From Burkholderia sp. FERM BP-3421 (GTDB taxonomy: Bacteria > Pseudomonadota > Gammaproteobacteria > Burkholderiales > Burkholderiaceae): 64,000 nt of DNA. Under the pieces are notes generated by a model, which saw nothing but the letters and a program-made list of their open reading frames with translations, searched no databases and was not told the origin of the DNA. Location of the stretch: NCBI RefSeq assembly GCF_028657905.1, contig NZ_CP117782.1, positions 1,302,001-1,366,000 of the forward strand, given 5' to 3'. This document shows positions 18,013 through 26,075 of this stretch, one piece after another; position 1 is the first letter of the stretch, and the number at the start of each line of letters is the position of its first letter. Made by a program: the position numbers and the translations under genes.

Positions 18013-18456
18013 AGTTGGTCGCTTTCTCGATACAACACGATCGACGGGCGTGACGCCGCGTGTCGCCACGTGACGTTTCTGCCGCATTCGATCGCACCTC
18101 CCTTCGCGCCGGCCCGTTTGTGATTGGAATAAATCGCGAATTGAAGCAGCGCCAGTGTATTTAGACTGGATTCAGATTGACATCATACGAGTCAGAAACC
18201 TTGTCACCTTTGCCAACTTAACTCGTACGACGGATTGAATGTGAAATTATTTATTAATTTACACTCCGATCATTCGGAATGATCCGAGCCAGGTGCGCAA
18301 AAAATCGTGATGCAGTCAACGACACCGCAATCACCGAGCTCTCATGCGCGCCCTTGTCCTTTCTGTTCGGCACACTCTCACTCAGCCTCAATTGAAATTA
18401 AAAATCCATAAGCCGATTCTCAATTCCATTTCCATCGATAAATTGAGACTCATGAA
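18013..18456. promoter_or_regulatory. AT-rich divergent regulatory region of the fimbrial operon
   Basis: This gene-free stretch separates the pilin gene from the divergent exported-protein gene. It is much richer in A and T than its surroundings, especially 18120-18265 and 18385-18440. It holds a near-perfect palindrome at 18268-18284 (GATCATTC, one base, GAATGATC), and an imperfect pair TCATACGAGT (18183-18192) and ACTCGTACGA downstream of it. No confident -10/-35 pair can be assigned on either strand. Confidence 0.5.
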
Positions 18457-19371
18457 ATGAATATCCACGGAACAATAAAAAACACGACCGACATTCGGCC
18501 GCGGCGCATCTCTCGACGCCGCTCCCGCCACCTGATTCGCGTACCCTTTAGGTTCGGAAAACACACGTCCACCATCGCGCGTGTCCGTCCTGTCATTTAC
18601 CGAAGCGATCATCCAACCGGACGTCAACCCTTGTACACCACCCTCCGTCGCCGGATCACCCACACCGCCATCGGAATCACCCTGGCCGGCGTCATCGGCC
18701 CGCTCCTCGCCGCATACGGCTACCCCGCCCTTGCCGCCACGATGTGCGCCGCGTGCTACGGCATGGAGCATGCAACGCCGCGCCTGATCGTTGATCGGGG
18801 CATGCCTCCCCGGATGCGCGATGCGCTATCCGCGCATGTCGGGGAAGCGGAATCGCGGGTTCGACGGTTCTACGGCAGGTTCGATCTCGCGCCGATCATC
18901 GTGGCCTGCTCCACGGACGAATGCGACCGGCGCATGGGCGGACGCGGCGCCCTTGCCTCGACCAGCACCACGCCGCTTGCGATCATCACCCGGGTTTCGC
19001 CTCGCGGCCAGACGCCCACGATCCTGGCGCACGAATTCTCGCTGGTGGAATTGCATCGGCGAATCGGCTGGTGGAGGTTGGTCAACGGCGCCATGCCCGT
19101 CTGGTTCGACGAAGGCGTCGCCGTCATCGTTTCCGACGACGGGCGCTACCTGAACTCCGGCGCGACCGCGGCCGGGCGTTGCGTCAGGGACGATGCGGGG
19201 CCGCTCCCGGCCAGCCCTGCCGAATGGGGGCCGCGCGCGGGCAAGGACCGGATGATCTACGCCGACGCCGCCTGTCGCGTCCTGCGGTGGATGGACGCCC
19301 ACGGCGGCCGGGAGGGTTTGCTGCGCGCCATCGACGGCGCGGCCCGGAACGGCGCCTTCGACCCGCGATGA
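18457..19371 (+). CDS. Exported gluzincin-like protein with degenerate HExxH
   Basis: A 304-residue frame. From about residue 100 it resembles secreted zinc-peptidase-like proteins: ILAHEFSLVELHRRIG (H192, E193) and PVWFDEGVAV (E219), the usual HExxH plus a downstream Glu. However, the second zinc histidine is Leu196, so catalysis is doubtful. The first 58 residues are Arg-rich and unlike the rest; a TTG at 18631 would instead give a start directly before a signal-like segment (residues 60-95, ending PALAA). No ribosome binding site settles this. It is divergent from the fimbrial operon. The precise family was not recognised. Confidence 0.6.
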   Translation: MNIHGTIKNTTDIRPRRISRRRSRHLIRVPFRFGKHTSTIARVRPVIYRSDHPTGRQPLYTTLRRRITHTAIGITLAGVIGPLLAAYGYPALAATMCAACYGMEHATPRLIVDRGMPPRMRDALSAHVGEAESRVRRFYGRFDLAPIIVACSTDECDRRMGGRGALASTSTTPLAIITRVSPRGQTPTILAHEFSLVELHRRIGWWRLVNGAMPVWFDEGVAVIVSDDGRYLNSGATAAGRCVRDDAGPLPASPAEWGPRAGKDRMIYADAACRVLRWMDAHGGREGLLRAIDGAARNGAFDPR

Positions 19372-19649
19372 ACCAAAAAAAAGCCCGCTGCGAAAGCGGG
19401 CGAGAATCCCAGTCAAGGAGGTATCACACGAACTACGGAGTCAGGTTAAGGCGCCTGCGTCAGGCGGACAACGAAGCATTTTCGATATGGTTATCGCGGG
19501 CGGTCAGCGGTCGATCGGATGAAACCTGCGCTGGCCCGTCGACCGCGCGACGAACGGCTCGCCCACCCGACGGGAACATCCCGAATGGTGGGGAAAGCAC
19601 CGCCCGCCGTGTTATATGATCGGGGTTTATCGAAGTGGAAGCAGTCAAC
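19372..19649. other. Intergenic region with hairpin and isolated strong Shine-Dalgarno sequence
   Basis: Eight A residues (19376-19383) are followed by a GCCCGCT/AGCGGGC stem (about 19384-19402). On the minus strand this reads as hairpin plus U-run, but no minus-strand gene lies upstream of it. Next comes a full AAGGAGGT at 19416-19423 with no start codon within 12 bases, and a small perfect palindrome CGCCTG-CGT-CAGGCG near 19451-19465. These look like remains of a former gene border. Confidence 0.4.
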
Positions 19650-20108
19650 ATGCAAGTGCTCGTCGACGCCGACGCCTGTCCCGTCGTCATCAAGGACATC
19701 CTGTTTCGCGCCGCGCGTCGCGCCGAAGTGCAGTTGACGCTGGTGGCGAATCAATTCCTGCGCACCCCGCCGTCCCCGTTCATTCGGTCGATCCAGGTGC
19801 CGGCCGGCTTCGACGTGGCGGATGCCCGCATCGTCGACATGGCTGCCTCGGGCGATCTGGTGATCACCGCGGACATCCCGCTGGCCGCCGCAGTGCTCGA
19901 CAAGGGCGCGCAAGCGCTCGATCCGCGCGGAAACTGGTTCACGCCGGAGAACATCAAGGAGCGTCTGTCGGTTCGGGAGGTGATGGATCAGTTGCGGCAG
20001 GCCGGCATCGACACCGGCGGCCCGGCGCCCTTCAGCACGCGCGACAGCAAGGCGTTCGCGGGGCAACTCGATCGCTTCCTCGCACGGCGGGCTGCGCCGC
20101 CCCGCTGA
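19650..20108 (+). CDS. YaiI/YqxD family (UPF0178, DUF188) protein
   Basis: A 152-residue protein of the UPF0178 family, a PIN-like fold of unknown cellular role. Family hallmarks are the N-terminal VLVDADACPVVIKDIL, the middle IVDMAASGDLVITADIPLAAAVLDKGA and NIKERLSVREVMDQLR. ATG 19650 is chosen over GTG 19635 because MQVLVDADACP is the conserved N-terminus. Confidence 0.92.
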   Translation: MQVLVDADACPVVIKDILFRAARRAEVQLTLVANQFLRTPPSPFIRSIQVPAGFDVADARIVDMAASGDLVITADIPLAAAVLDKGAQALDPRGNWFTPENIKERLSVREVMDQLRQAGIDTGGPAPFSTRDSKAFAGQLDRFLARRAAPPR

Positions 20109-20239
20109 GCGCTGCGCGCGTGAGCGGCGCGCCGGGACGGGATGTCGCCGGGGCGGATTGAATGCGCCGCGCGCTCGCGGCGCGCGACGCGGTGCCGGCT
20201 CGAACGGGTCTGAGAAACCCGCTCATGAGCCCGGCAGCG

Positions 20240-20503
20240 TTAGCGGCGACGCATCGGGCGCGGCTGGCCGCCCATTGCACGCTCGTCCTTGTGCCGGAAA
20301 TTGATGCGGCCCTTCGACAGATCGTAGACCGACAATTCCAGCGTGACCCGATCGCCGGCAAGAATACGGATATGATTTTTGCGCATGCGGCCCGATGCAT
20401 AGGCGCTCACCACCACGCCGTTCTCGAGCGTGACGCGGTACTTGCTGTCCGGCAGCACTTCGTCGACGACGCCGTCGAGTTCAAGCAGTTCTTCCTTGGC
20501 CAA
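20240..20503 (-). CDS. infA: Translation initiation factor IF-1, long-type paralogue with TTG start
   Basis: An 87-residue S1/OB-fold protein that binds the A site of the 30S subunit. The full IF-1 sequence is present (LAKEELLELDGVVDEVLPDSKYRVTLENG to INFRHKDERA). The start is TTG 20503: GGAGGAATTGAT stands just before it and no ATG lies in frame at that end. A 15-residue Arg/Pro/Gly tail extends beyond the usual 72 residues, as in the second infA copy of Burkholderiaceae; the standard infA is expected in the ribosomal protein cluster elsewhere. It lies downstream of cspA in the same direction, with 383 bp between. Confidence 0.92.
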   Translation of the reverse strand: MAKEELLELDGVVDEVLPDSKYRVTLENGVVVSAYASGRMRKNHIRILAGDRVTLELSVYDLSKGRINFRHKDERAMGGQPRPMRRR

Positions 20504-20886
20504 ATCAATTCCTCCAGTGAGCGTAATGCTGCGCCGATGCAAAGCGCCAGCCAATGCCGCCGACGCCGCATCGCTTCCACGCGGGGTGGATGTCGCCAGG
20601 TCGGGGGCGCGACATGCGCGGAGCCGAGACCTGACACGTCGACAAGGCGGCGAATGGCCTGCGAAACGCGCGTCAACCGCACGCTCGATTCGCGCCATCG
20701 GCGGAAATGCGACGTCAATGGCTTGCCCGCAGAGCGGGCAAGCCATTGACGCCATACCTTTGGCCCGCAGGCACGGTAAAGATGAATGCGGGAAAGGATC
20801 CCTGGGACGCGTGACGCCCGGGGGGCGTCACGGTTCGAGGCGAGAAAATCGCGCCGCCCCCGCCGGGACGACGCCATCCGGCCGCG
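20504..20886 (-). other. Spacer between cspA and infA with two strong hairpins
   Basis: No coding frame is convincing here. Reading along the minus strand after cspA there is first a 10-bp GC stem (20810-20819 with 20823-20832) and then a perfect 18-bp stem with a 3-base loop (20713-20730 with 20734-20751). Neither is followed by a U-run. They may end or stabilise the cspA transcript. Confidence 0.6.
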
Positions 20887-21090
20887 TTACTGCGGCGTGA
20901 TGTTCGAAGCTTGCAGGCCCTTCGGGCCGCGCTTCGTTTCGTAGCTGACCTTCTGGCCTTCGGCCAGCGTCTTGAAGCCCGTGCCGCGCACTTCGGAGAA
21001 GTGAGCGAACAGATCGTCGCCGCCCTTGTCCGGGGTGATGAAGCCAAAGCCCTTGCTATCGTTGAACCATTTAACGGTACCGGTTTCCAC
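20887..21090 (-). CDS. cspA: Cold-shock protein CspA family
   Basis: A 67-residue cold-shock domain protein that binds single-stranded nucleic acid and melts RNA structure. RNP1 is KGFGFIT and RNP2 is LFAHFSEV. The start is GTG 21090, giving METGTVKWFND; AAGGAAA lies 7 bases ahead. Its 5' untranslated region (to about 21300) is AT-rich near the start, as is common for cold-inducible csp messages, but no specific element can be named. Confidence 0.95.
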   Translation of the reverse strand: METGTVKWFNDSKGFGFITPDKGGDDLFAHFSEVRGTGFKTLAEGQKVSYETKRGPKGLQASNITPQ

Positions 21091-21403
21091 TGAGTATTTC
21101 CTTAAGCAGACAAATGAAGGTGCATGCCCTCGATAAAGGGCACATGAAGAATCAAGAAGGAGAGACCAACGAGAGCCGCGCATCGCGGCAGATGATGAGC
21201 AATCGAACAACTTGGAGACTGTGGGCGACGACAGTACGCGACAAATCACGTTGCGTCAAGGAATTTCGTTCCATACCGGGCGTCGCCCGTCATTTTTCGT
21301 GTCCGAACCGCGTGAGGCGCCGCGATTCCGGCGCACCGGGCCCGGCATCGCCCCTCCGCCCCGCGGCGCGCATGCGGCCGTTCCCGGCGCCTCCCGAGCC
21401 GCC
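21091..21403. other. Intergenic region upstream of cspA
   Basis: Gene-free. The part next to cspA (21091-21270) is less GC-rich and must hold the cspA promoter and leader. A short stem CGGGCG/CGCCCG is visible around 21278-21290. No promoter hexamers can be assigned with confidence. Confidence 0.4.
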
Positions 21404-21441
21404 CAAAAGGAAAGCGGCGCGTTCCGCCGGAAGCGCGCCGC
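21404..21441 (-). terminator. Rho-independent terminator of kgtP
   Basis: On the minus strand, 22 bases after the kgtP stop, GCGGCGCG (21434-21441) pairs with CGCGCCGC (21414-21421) around a 12-base loop, and is followed by a T-rich run (complement of 21404-21413). Confidence 0.75.
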
Positions 21442-21462
21442 CGTCGCCCGCTCAAGCCCGCA

Positions 21463-22767
21463 TCACGGCTCGTGGCGCAGATAGCCATCCTTGCTCGGGT
21501 CGCGCATCTTGTACGACACGATCAAGGACACGGCGCACAGCGCGGTCACATACCAGTAGAAGGTCGATTCGCTGCCGATCGACTTGAACCACAGCGCGAC
21601 GTACTCGGCCGAACCGCCGAAGATCGCATTGGCCACCGCGTACGACAGGCCGACGCCCATCGCGCGCACTTCCGGCGGGAACATCTCCGCCTTGATCAGC
21701 CCGCTGATCGACGTGTAGAAGCTGACGATCGCCAGCGCGACGATCACGAGGCCGAACGCCGCGTACGGGTTCGACACATCCTTCAGCGCGTGCATGAGCG
21801 GCACCGTGCCGATCACCGCGAACGAGCCGAACAGGATCATCGACATGCGTCGGCCGATGCGGTCCGACAGCGCGCCGAACAGCGGCTGCATCAGCATGTA
21901 GACGAACAGCGCGGCCGTCATCACGCTGCTCGCGGTCTTCGCGTGCATCCCCGCCGTGTTGACGAGGTACTTCTGCATGTAGGTCGTGAACGTGTAGAAG
22001 ATCAGCGAGCCGCCCGCGGTGAAACCCACCACCGTCAGGAACGCGCCCTTGTGCTGCCACACGCCGCGGATCGTGCCCGCGTCCTTCGCCTTGCGCGATT
22101 CGCTGGTCGAGGTTTCGTCGAGCGACTTGCGCAGGTAGAGCGAGATCAGCGCGGCGAACGCGCCCACCACGAACGGAATGCGCCAGCCCCAGGCCTTCAG
22201 GTCGTCCGTCGACAGCGTCTGCTGCAGGACCACCAGCACGAGCAGCGCGCACAGCTGGCCGCCGATCAGCGTCACGTACTGGAACGACGCGAAGAAGCCG
22301 CGCCGGCCCTTCAGCGCGACTTCACTCATGTAGGTCGCGCTGGTGCCGTATTCGCCGCCGACCGACAGGCCCTGGAACAGGCGCGCGACGAGCAGCAGGA
22401 ACGGCGCGAACGCGCCGATCTGCGCATAGGTCGGCAGCACGGCGATCACGAGCGAGCCGCCGCACATCATCAGCACCGAGATCATCATCGCGGCGCGCCG
22501 ACCGTGCTTGTCGGCGATGCGCCCGAACAGCCAGCCGCCGATCGGCCGCATCAGGAAGCCCGCCGCGAACACCCCCGCCGTGTTCAACAGCTGGGTGGTC
22601 GTGTTGCCGCTCGGGAAGAAGGCCGGCGCGAAGTACAGCGCGCAGAACGAGTAGATGTAGAAGTCGAACCACTCGACGAGATTGCCCGACGACGCGCCGA
22701 CGATCGCCATCACGCGGCGTCGGGTGTCGTTCGGAGCCAGAACGGTCTGGTCGGTCTGGACGTTCAT
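21463..22767 (-). CDS. kgtP: Alpha-ketoglutarate/H+ symporter, MHS family
   Basis: A 434-residue inner-membrane carrier of the metabolite:H+ symporter family with 12 predicted membrane segments. It matches E. coli KgtP over its whole length as I recall that sequence: RRRVMAIVGASSGNLVEWFDFYIYSF near the start, the GRIADKHGRR loop 2-3 motif, LFQGLSVGGEYGTSATYMSEV, and the KAEMFPPEVRAMGVGLSYAVANAIFGGSAEYVAL block. It imports 2-oxoglutarate with protons. It is monocistronic, with its own terminator. Confidence 0.93.
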   Translation of the reverse strand: MNVQTDQTVLAPNDTRRRVMAIVGASSGNLVEWFDFYIYSFCALYFAPAFFPSGNTTTQLLNTAGVFAAGFLMRPIGGWLFGRIADKHGRRAAMMISVLMMCGGSLVIAVLPTYAQIGAFAPFLLLVARLFQGLSVGGEYGTSATYMSEVALKGRRGFFASFQYVTLIGGQLCALLVLVVLQQTLSTDDLKAWGWRIPFVVGAFAALISLYLRKSLDETSTSESRKAKDAGTIRGVWQHKGAFLTVVGFTAGGSLIFYTFTTYMQKYLVNTAGMHAKTASSVMTAALFVYMLMQPLFGALSDRIGRRMSMILFGSFAVIGTVPLMHALKDVSNPYAAFGLVIVALAIVSFYTSISGLIKAEMFPPEVRAMGVGLSYAVANAIFGGSAEYVALWFKSIGSESTFYWYVTALCAVSLIVSYKMRDPSKDGYLRHEP

Positions 22768-22956
22768 GGATGGTCTGTTCCTTGAAGTTCTTGTGTTTGC
22801 ACGGCGGCCGGATGGCCTGCCGCCGGCCCGCGCGCCGCGATGACACCGGTTCCAATCGCGTGCGCCCCCGCGATTTTAGCGAATTGTAAGTAAGCAGGAT
22901 GTCCGGGATCGCCCCAATGTAGAAAAAAATTCTCCCTCGATGGCATCCATCAAACG

Positions 22957-22983
22957 AAAACGCCAGCCCGAGGCTGGCGTTTC
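22957..22983. terminator. Terminator of the prkA-yeaH-spoVR operon (likely bidirectional)
   Basis: A perfect 10-bp stem (22959-22968 with 22972-22981) with a 3-base loop, A-rich on the left and T-rich on the right. It lies 27 bp after the spoVR stop on the minus strand. Confidence 0.8.
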
Positions 22984-23009
22984 ATGCAAGCCTTGAAAGC
23001 CGCGAGCGG

Positions 23010-24533
23010 CTACAGACGAATCTCGGGCGCCGTATACCGGCACTCGTAGCGCTTGCGCACCGTCCCGTTCTCGTCGACGCTTTCGAGATACACGTCGAAC
23101 TGCCAGAGCCGCACCATGTGCTTGAGCACTTCCTCGCTGTCGTTCGACAGATGGCGGTTGTCGGTCATGAAATGGCGCAGCGTGAGGCTGCGGTCGCCGC
23201 GGGTGTTGACCGACCAGACCTGGATGTTCGGCTCGCGATGATGGATGTCGTACTGCCGCGACAGGGCCTGGCGCACATACTGGTAGCCGCTGTCGTCATG
23301 GATCGCGGACACCTCGAGCGCATCGCGCATGTCGTCGTCGAGCACCGCGAACAGCCGCATTTCGCGGATCAGGTGCGGCGACAGGTACTGCGCGATGAAG
23401 CTCTCGTCCTTGAAGTTGCGCATCGCGTAGTGCAGCGCGGGCAGCCACGGGCTGCCGGCCAGCTCGGGAAACCAGCGGCGGTCCTCGTCGGTCGGCGCCT
23501 CGCAGATGCGGCGGATGTCGCTCATCATCGAGAAACCGAGCGCGTACGGGTTGATCCCGCTGTAGTACGGCTTGGTCACGGGCGGCTGGTAGATCACGTT
23601 GCTGTGCGAATGGAGGAACTCCATCATGAAGCCGTCGGAAAGCTTGCCCTGGTTGTACAGCGTGTTGAGCAGGGTGTAGTGCCAGAAGGTCGCCCACCCC
23701 TCGTTCATCACCTGGGTCTGGCGCTGCGGATAGAAGTACTGGCCGATCTTGCGCACGATGCGGATCACCTCCCGCTCCCACGGCTCCAGCAGCGGCGCGT
23801 TCTTCTCCGCGAAGTACAGCAGGTTCTCCTGCGGCTCGGGCGGATAGCGGCCCTCCTGCTCCTCCTGCTGTTCGAGCTTGCGCGCGGGCAGCGTGCGCCA
23901 CAGTTCGTTGACCTGCGACTGCAGGTAGGTCTCGCGCTCGCGCCGCAGCGCCGCCTCTTTCGACAGCGACGGTTTCTGCGGCCGCTTGTAGCGGTCGACG
24001 CCGTAGTTCATCAGCGCATGGCACGAGTCGAGCAGCTCCTCGACCCGATCGAGCCCGTGGCGCTCCTCGCATTCGGCCACGTAGTTCTTCGCGTACACGA
24101 GGTAGTCGATGATCGCGTGCGCGTCGGTCCACAGCCGGAACAGGTAGTTGCCCTTGAAGAACGAGTTGTGGCCGTAGGCGGCGTGGGCGATGACGAGCGC
24201 CTGCATCGTCATCGTGTTCTCTTCCATCAGGTACGCGATGCAGGGATTCGAGTTGATGACGATCTCGTACGCGAGCCCCATCTGGCCGCGCCGGTAGCTC
24301 TTCTCGGTCGACAGGAAATGCTTGCCGAACGACCAGTGGCGATAGTTGACGGGCATCCCGACCGACGCATAGGCGTCCATCATCTGCTCGGCGCTGATCA
24401 GTTCGAGCTGGATCGGATAGATGTCCAGCTCGTACTGCTCGGCGACCTGCGCGATATGCGTGTCGTACTCCTCGATCAGCTCGAAGGTCCAGTCCGACGG
24501 ACACGGCAGCGGCTTGCGTTCTGCAGCGTTCAT
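23010..24533 (-). CDS. SpoVR family protein (YcgB-like)
   Basis: A 507-residue SpoVR/YcgB family protein. The start ATG 24533 (MNAAERKPLPCPSDW) has AAGGAAG 7 bases ahead and gives the family length of about 510; the open frame continues to 24677, which is less likely. Conserved stretches include WTFELIEEYD, YRHWSFGKHF, INSNPCIAYLMEEN, AYGHNSFFKGNYLF and NEGWATFWHYTLLNTLY. Its biochemical role is unknown. In proteobacteria it is regularly linked with PrkA and YeaH and with stationary-phase or nitrogen stress rather than sporulation. Confidence 0.93.
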   Translation of the reverse strand: MNAAERKPLPCPSDWTFELIEEYDTHIAQVAEQYELDIYPIQLELISAEQMMDAYASVGMPVNYRHWSFGKHFLSTEKSYRRGQMGLAYEIVINSNPCIAYLMEENTMTMQALVIAHAAYGHNSFFKGNYLFRLWTDAHAIIDYLVYAKNYVAECEERHGLDRVEELLDSCHALMNYGVDRYKRPQKPSLSKEAALRRERETYLQSQVNELWRTLPARKLEQQEEQEGRYPPEPQENLLYFAEKNAPLLEPWEREVIRIVRKIGQYFYPQRQTQVMNEGWATFWHYTLLNTLYNQGKLSDGFMMEFLHSHSNVIYQPPVTKPYYSGINPYALGFSMMSDIRRICEAPTDEDRRWFPELAGSPWLPALHYAMRNFKDESFIAQYLSPHLIREMRLFAVLDDDMRDALEVSAIHDDSGYQYVRQALSRQYDIHHREPNIQVWSVNTRGDRSLTLRHFMTDNRHLSNDSEEVLKHMVRLWQFDVYLESVDENGTVRKRYECRYTAPEIRL

Positions 24534-24683
24534 ACGCGCTTCCTTAGGCCCGCTCGCGGGCGCTTCTGGGGGTGACGTCCGCGCCGTCACGGCCTCGGGC
24601 TCGGGCCGCGCTGCGTCATCGTCCTTGCGGCGCGGCGCGTAGCCGCGCGCTTCGTTGTGCAGGTGGCGGGTCGTCATCGGCGC

Positions 24684-25949
24684 TCAAGTCTCCACGTGCT
24701 TCTCGAACAGTTCGCGGAACACGGGATAGATGTCCGCGGCCGATTCCACCTTCTTCATCGCGAGATGCGGCTGCGACAGCGCGAGCTGCGCATATTCGAG
24801 CCACAGGTTCTGCTCTTCCGGCGCGACCTGGATGTACGCGAAGTAACGCGTCTTGGTCAGGATCTCCTCGTCGAGGATCTTGCGGCACTTCGGCGAATCG
24901 TCGGTCCAGTTGTCGCCGTCGGACGCCTGCGCGCCGTAGATGTTCCACTCGGTCGGCGAATAGCGCTCGTCCATCACCTTGCGCATGAGCTCGAGCGCGC
25001 TCGACACCACGGTGCCGCCGCTCTCGGTCGAATGAAAGAAGGTGTCCTCGTCGACCTCCTCCGCGCGCGTGTGGTGGCGGATGAACACCACCTCGATGCG
25101 CTCGTAGTTGCGCTTCAGGAACAGGTACAGCAGGATGAAGAAGCGCTTCGAGAGATCCTTGCGCTGTTCGTCCATCGAGCCGGACACGTCCATCAGGCAG
25201 AACATCACCGCCTGGCTCGACGGCTGCGGCTGCTTCACGCGATTGATGTAGCGCAGGTCGAACGGATCGATGAACGGAATCCGCCAGATGCGCCCCTTCA
25301 GATGATGGATCTCCTGCTCGAGCAGCGCGATCTCGGCGCGCCGGTCGGCCGGATCGTTCTCGAGCGCCTCCAGTTGCGCCTCCAGCTCGCGCAGCGCGTT
25401 GACGAGCGGCGAGCCGAGCGCGATGCGCCGGCCCAACGCGCTGCGCAGCGAGCGCACCACGTCGATGTTGTTCGGCGTGCCCTCCGCCGCCCAGCCCGCG
25501 CGCACGCTCTTCCAGCTCGGCACGGTCAGCAGATGGGTCTTGACGAGGCGCGGCAGTTCGAGGTCGTCGAAGAAATACTGCATGAATTCCTCGCGGCTCA
25601 GCTCGAACACGAAGTCGTCCTGCCCTTCGCCCTCGTTGCTGGCCTGGCTGCCGCCGCCACCGCCGCCGCTGGGCGGGCGCGGAATCTTGTCGCCGCGGAT
25701 GTAGTCGGCGTTGCCGGGATGGACGACTTCGCGCCGCCCGCCCGGGCCGTGCCGGAACGAGGGCTCCGCGATGTCCTTGCGGGGAATGGTGATGCTCTGG
25801 GTGTTCTGGATGTCCTTGATGCTACGGTCCCGCACGGCGTCCGAAACCGCGCGGCGAATATAGTTCTTGACGCGACGCAGGAAGCGTTCGCGGTTTGCAA
25901 TGCTCTTATTCTTGCCGGCCAGCCTGCGGTCGATGATCTGATGAAGCAC
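24684..25949 (-). CDS. yeaH: DUF444 (YeaH) family protein with von Willebrand A-like fold
   Basis: A 421-residue YeaH/YhbH-type protein. The MIDAS-like metal site DVSGSM is at residues 254-259. Other marks are the basic N-terminus (RERFLRRVKNYIRRAV), a Gly-rich linker at residues 94-100, and ESGGTVVSSALELM in the second half. It is the partner of the PrkA kinase in the conserved yeaGH pair. It lies 126 bp after prkA and ends close to the spoVR frame. Confidence 0.93.
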   Translation of the reverse strand: MLHQIIDRRLAGKNKSIANRERFLRRVKNYIRRAVSDAVRDRSIKDIQNTQSITIPRKDIAEPSFRHGPGGRREVVHPGNADYIRGDKIPRPPSGGGGGGSQASNEGEGQDDFVFELSREEFMQYFFDDLELPRLVKTHLLTVPSWKSVRAGWAAEGTPNNIDVVRSLRSALGRRIALGSPLVNALRELEAQLEALENDPADRRAEIALLEQEIHHLKGRIWRIPFIDPFDLRYINRVKQPQPSSQAVMFCLMDVSGSMDEQRKDLSKRFFILLYLFLKRNYERIEVVFIRHHTRAEEVDEDTFFHSTESGGTVVSSALELMRKVMDERYSPTEWNIYGAQASDGDNWTDDSPKCRKILDEEILTKTRYFAYIQVAPEEQNLWLEYAQLALSQPHLAMKKVESAADIYPVFRELFEKHVET

Positions 25950-26075
25950 TCCCGGTCTCCCGCTCGAAAGTCGATGTGCCGGGAGGCGCGCCGCGCATGC
26001 CGGGATCCCGGATGCGGGCGGCGCCTCGCGGGCCGCCCGCGCGGCGCAGGCCGCGCGGACTTCGCGTGACGCAGG

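Noticed and set aside
18177..18182. TTGACA hexamer in the fimbrial control region
   Set aside because: No -10 element occurs 16-18 bases downstream on that strand.
24534..24677. 48-codon upstream extension of the SpoVR frame
   Set aside because: The internal ATG 24533 has a good ribosome binding site and gives the usual family length.
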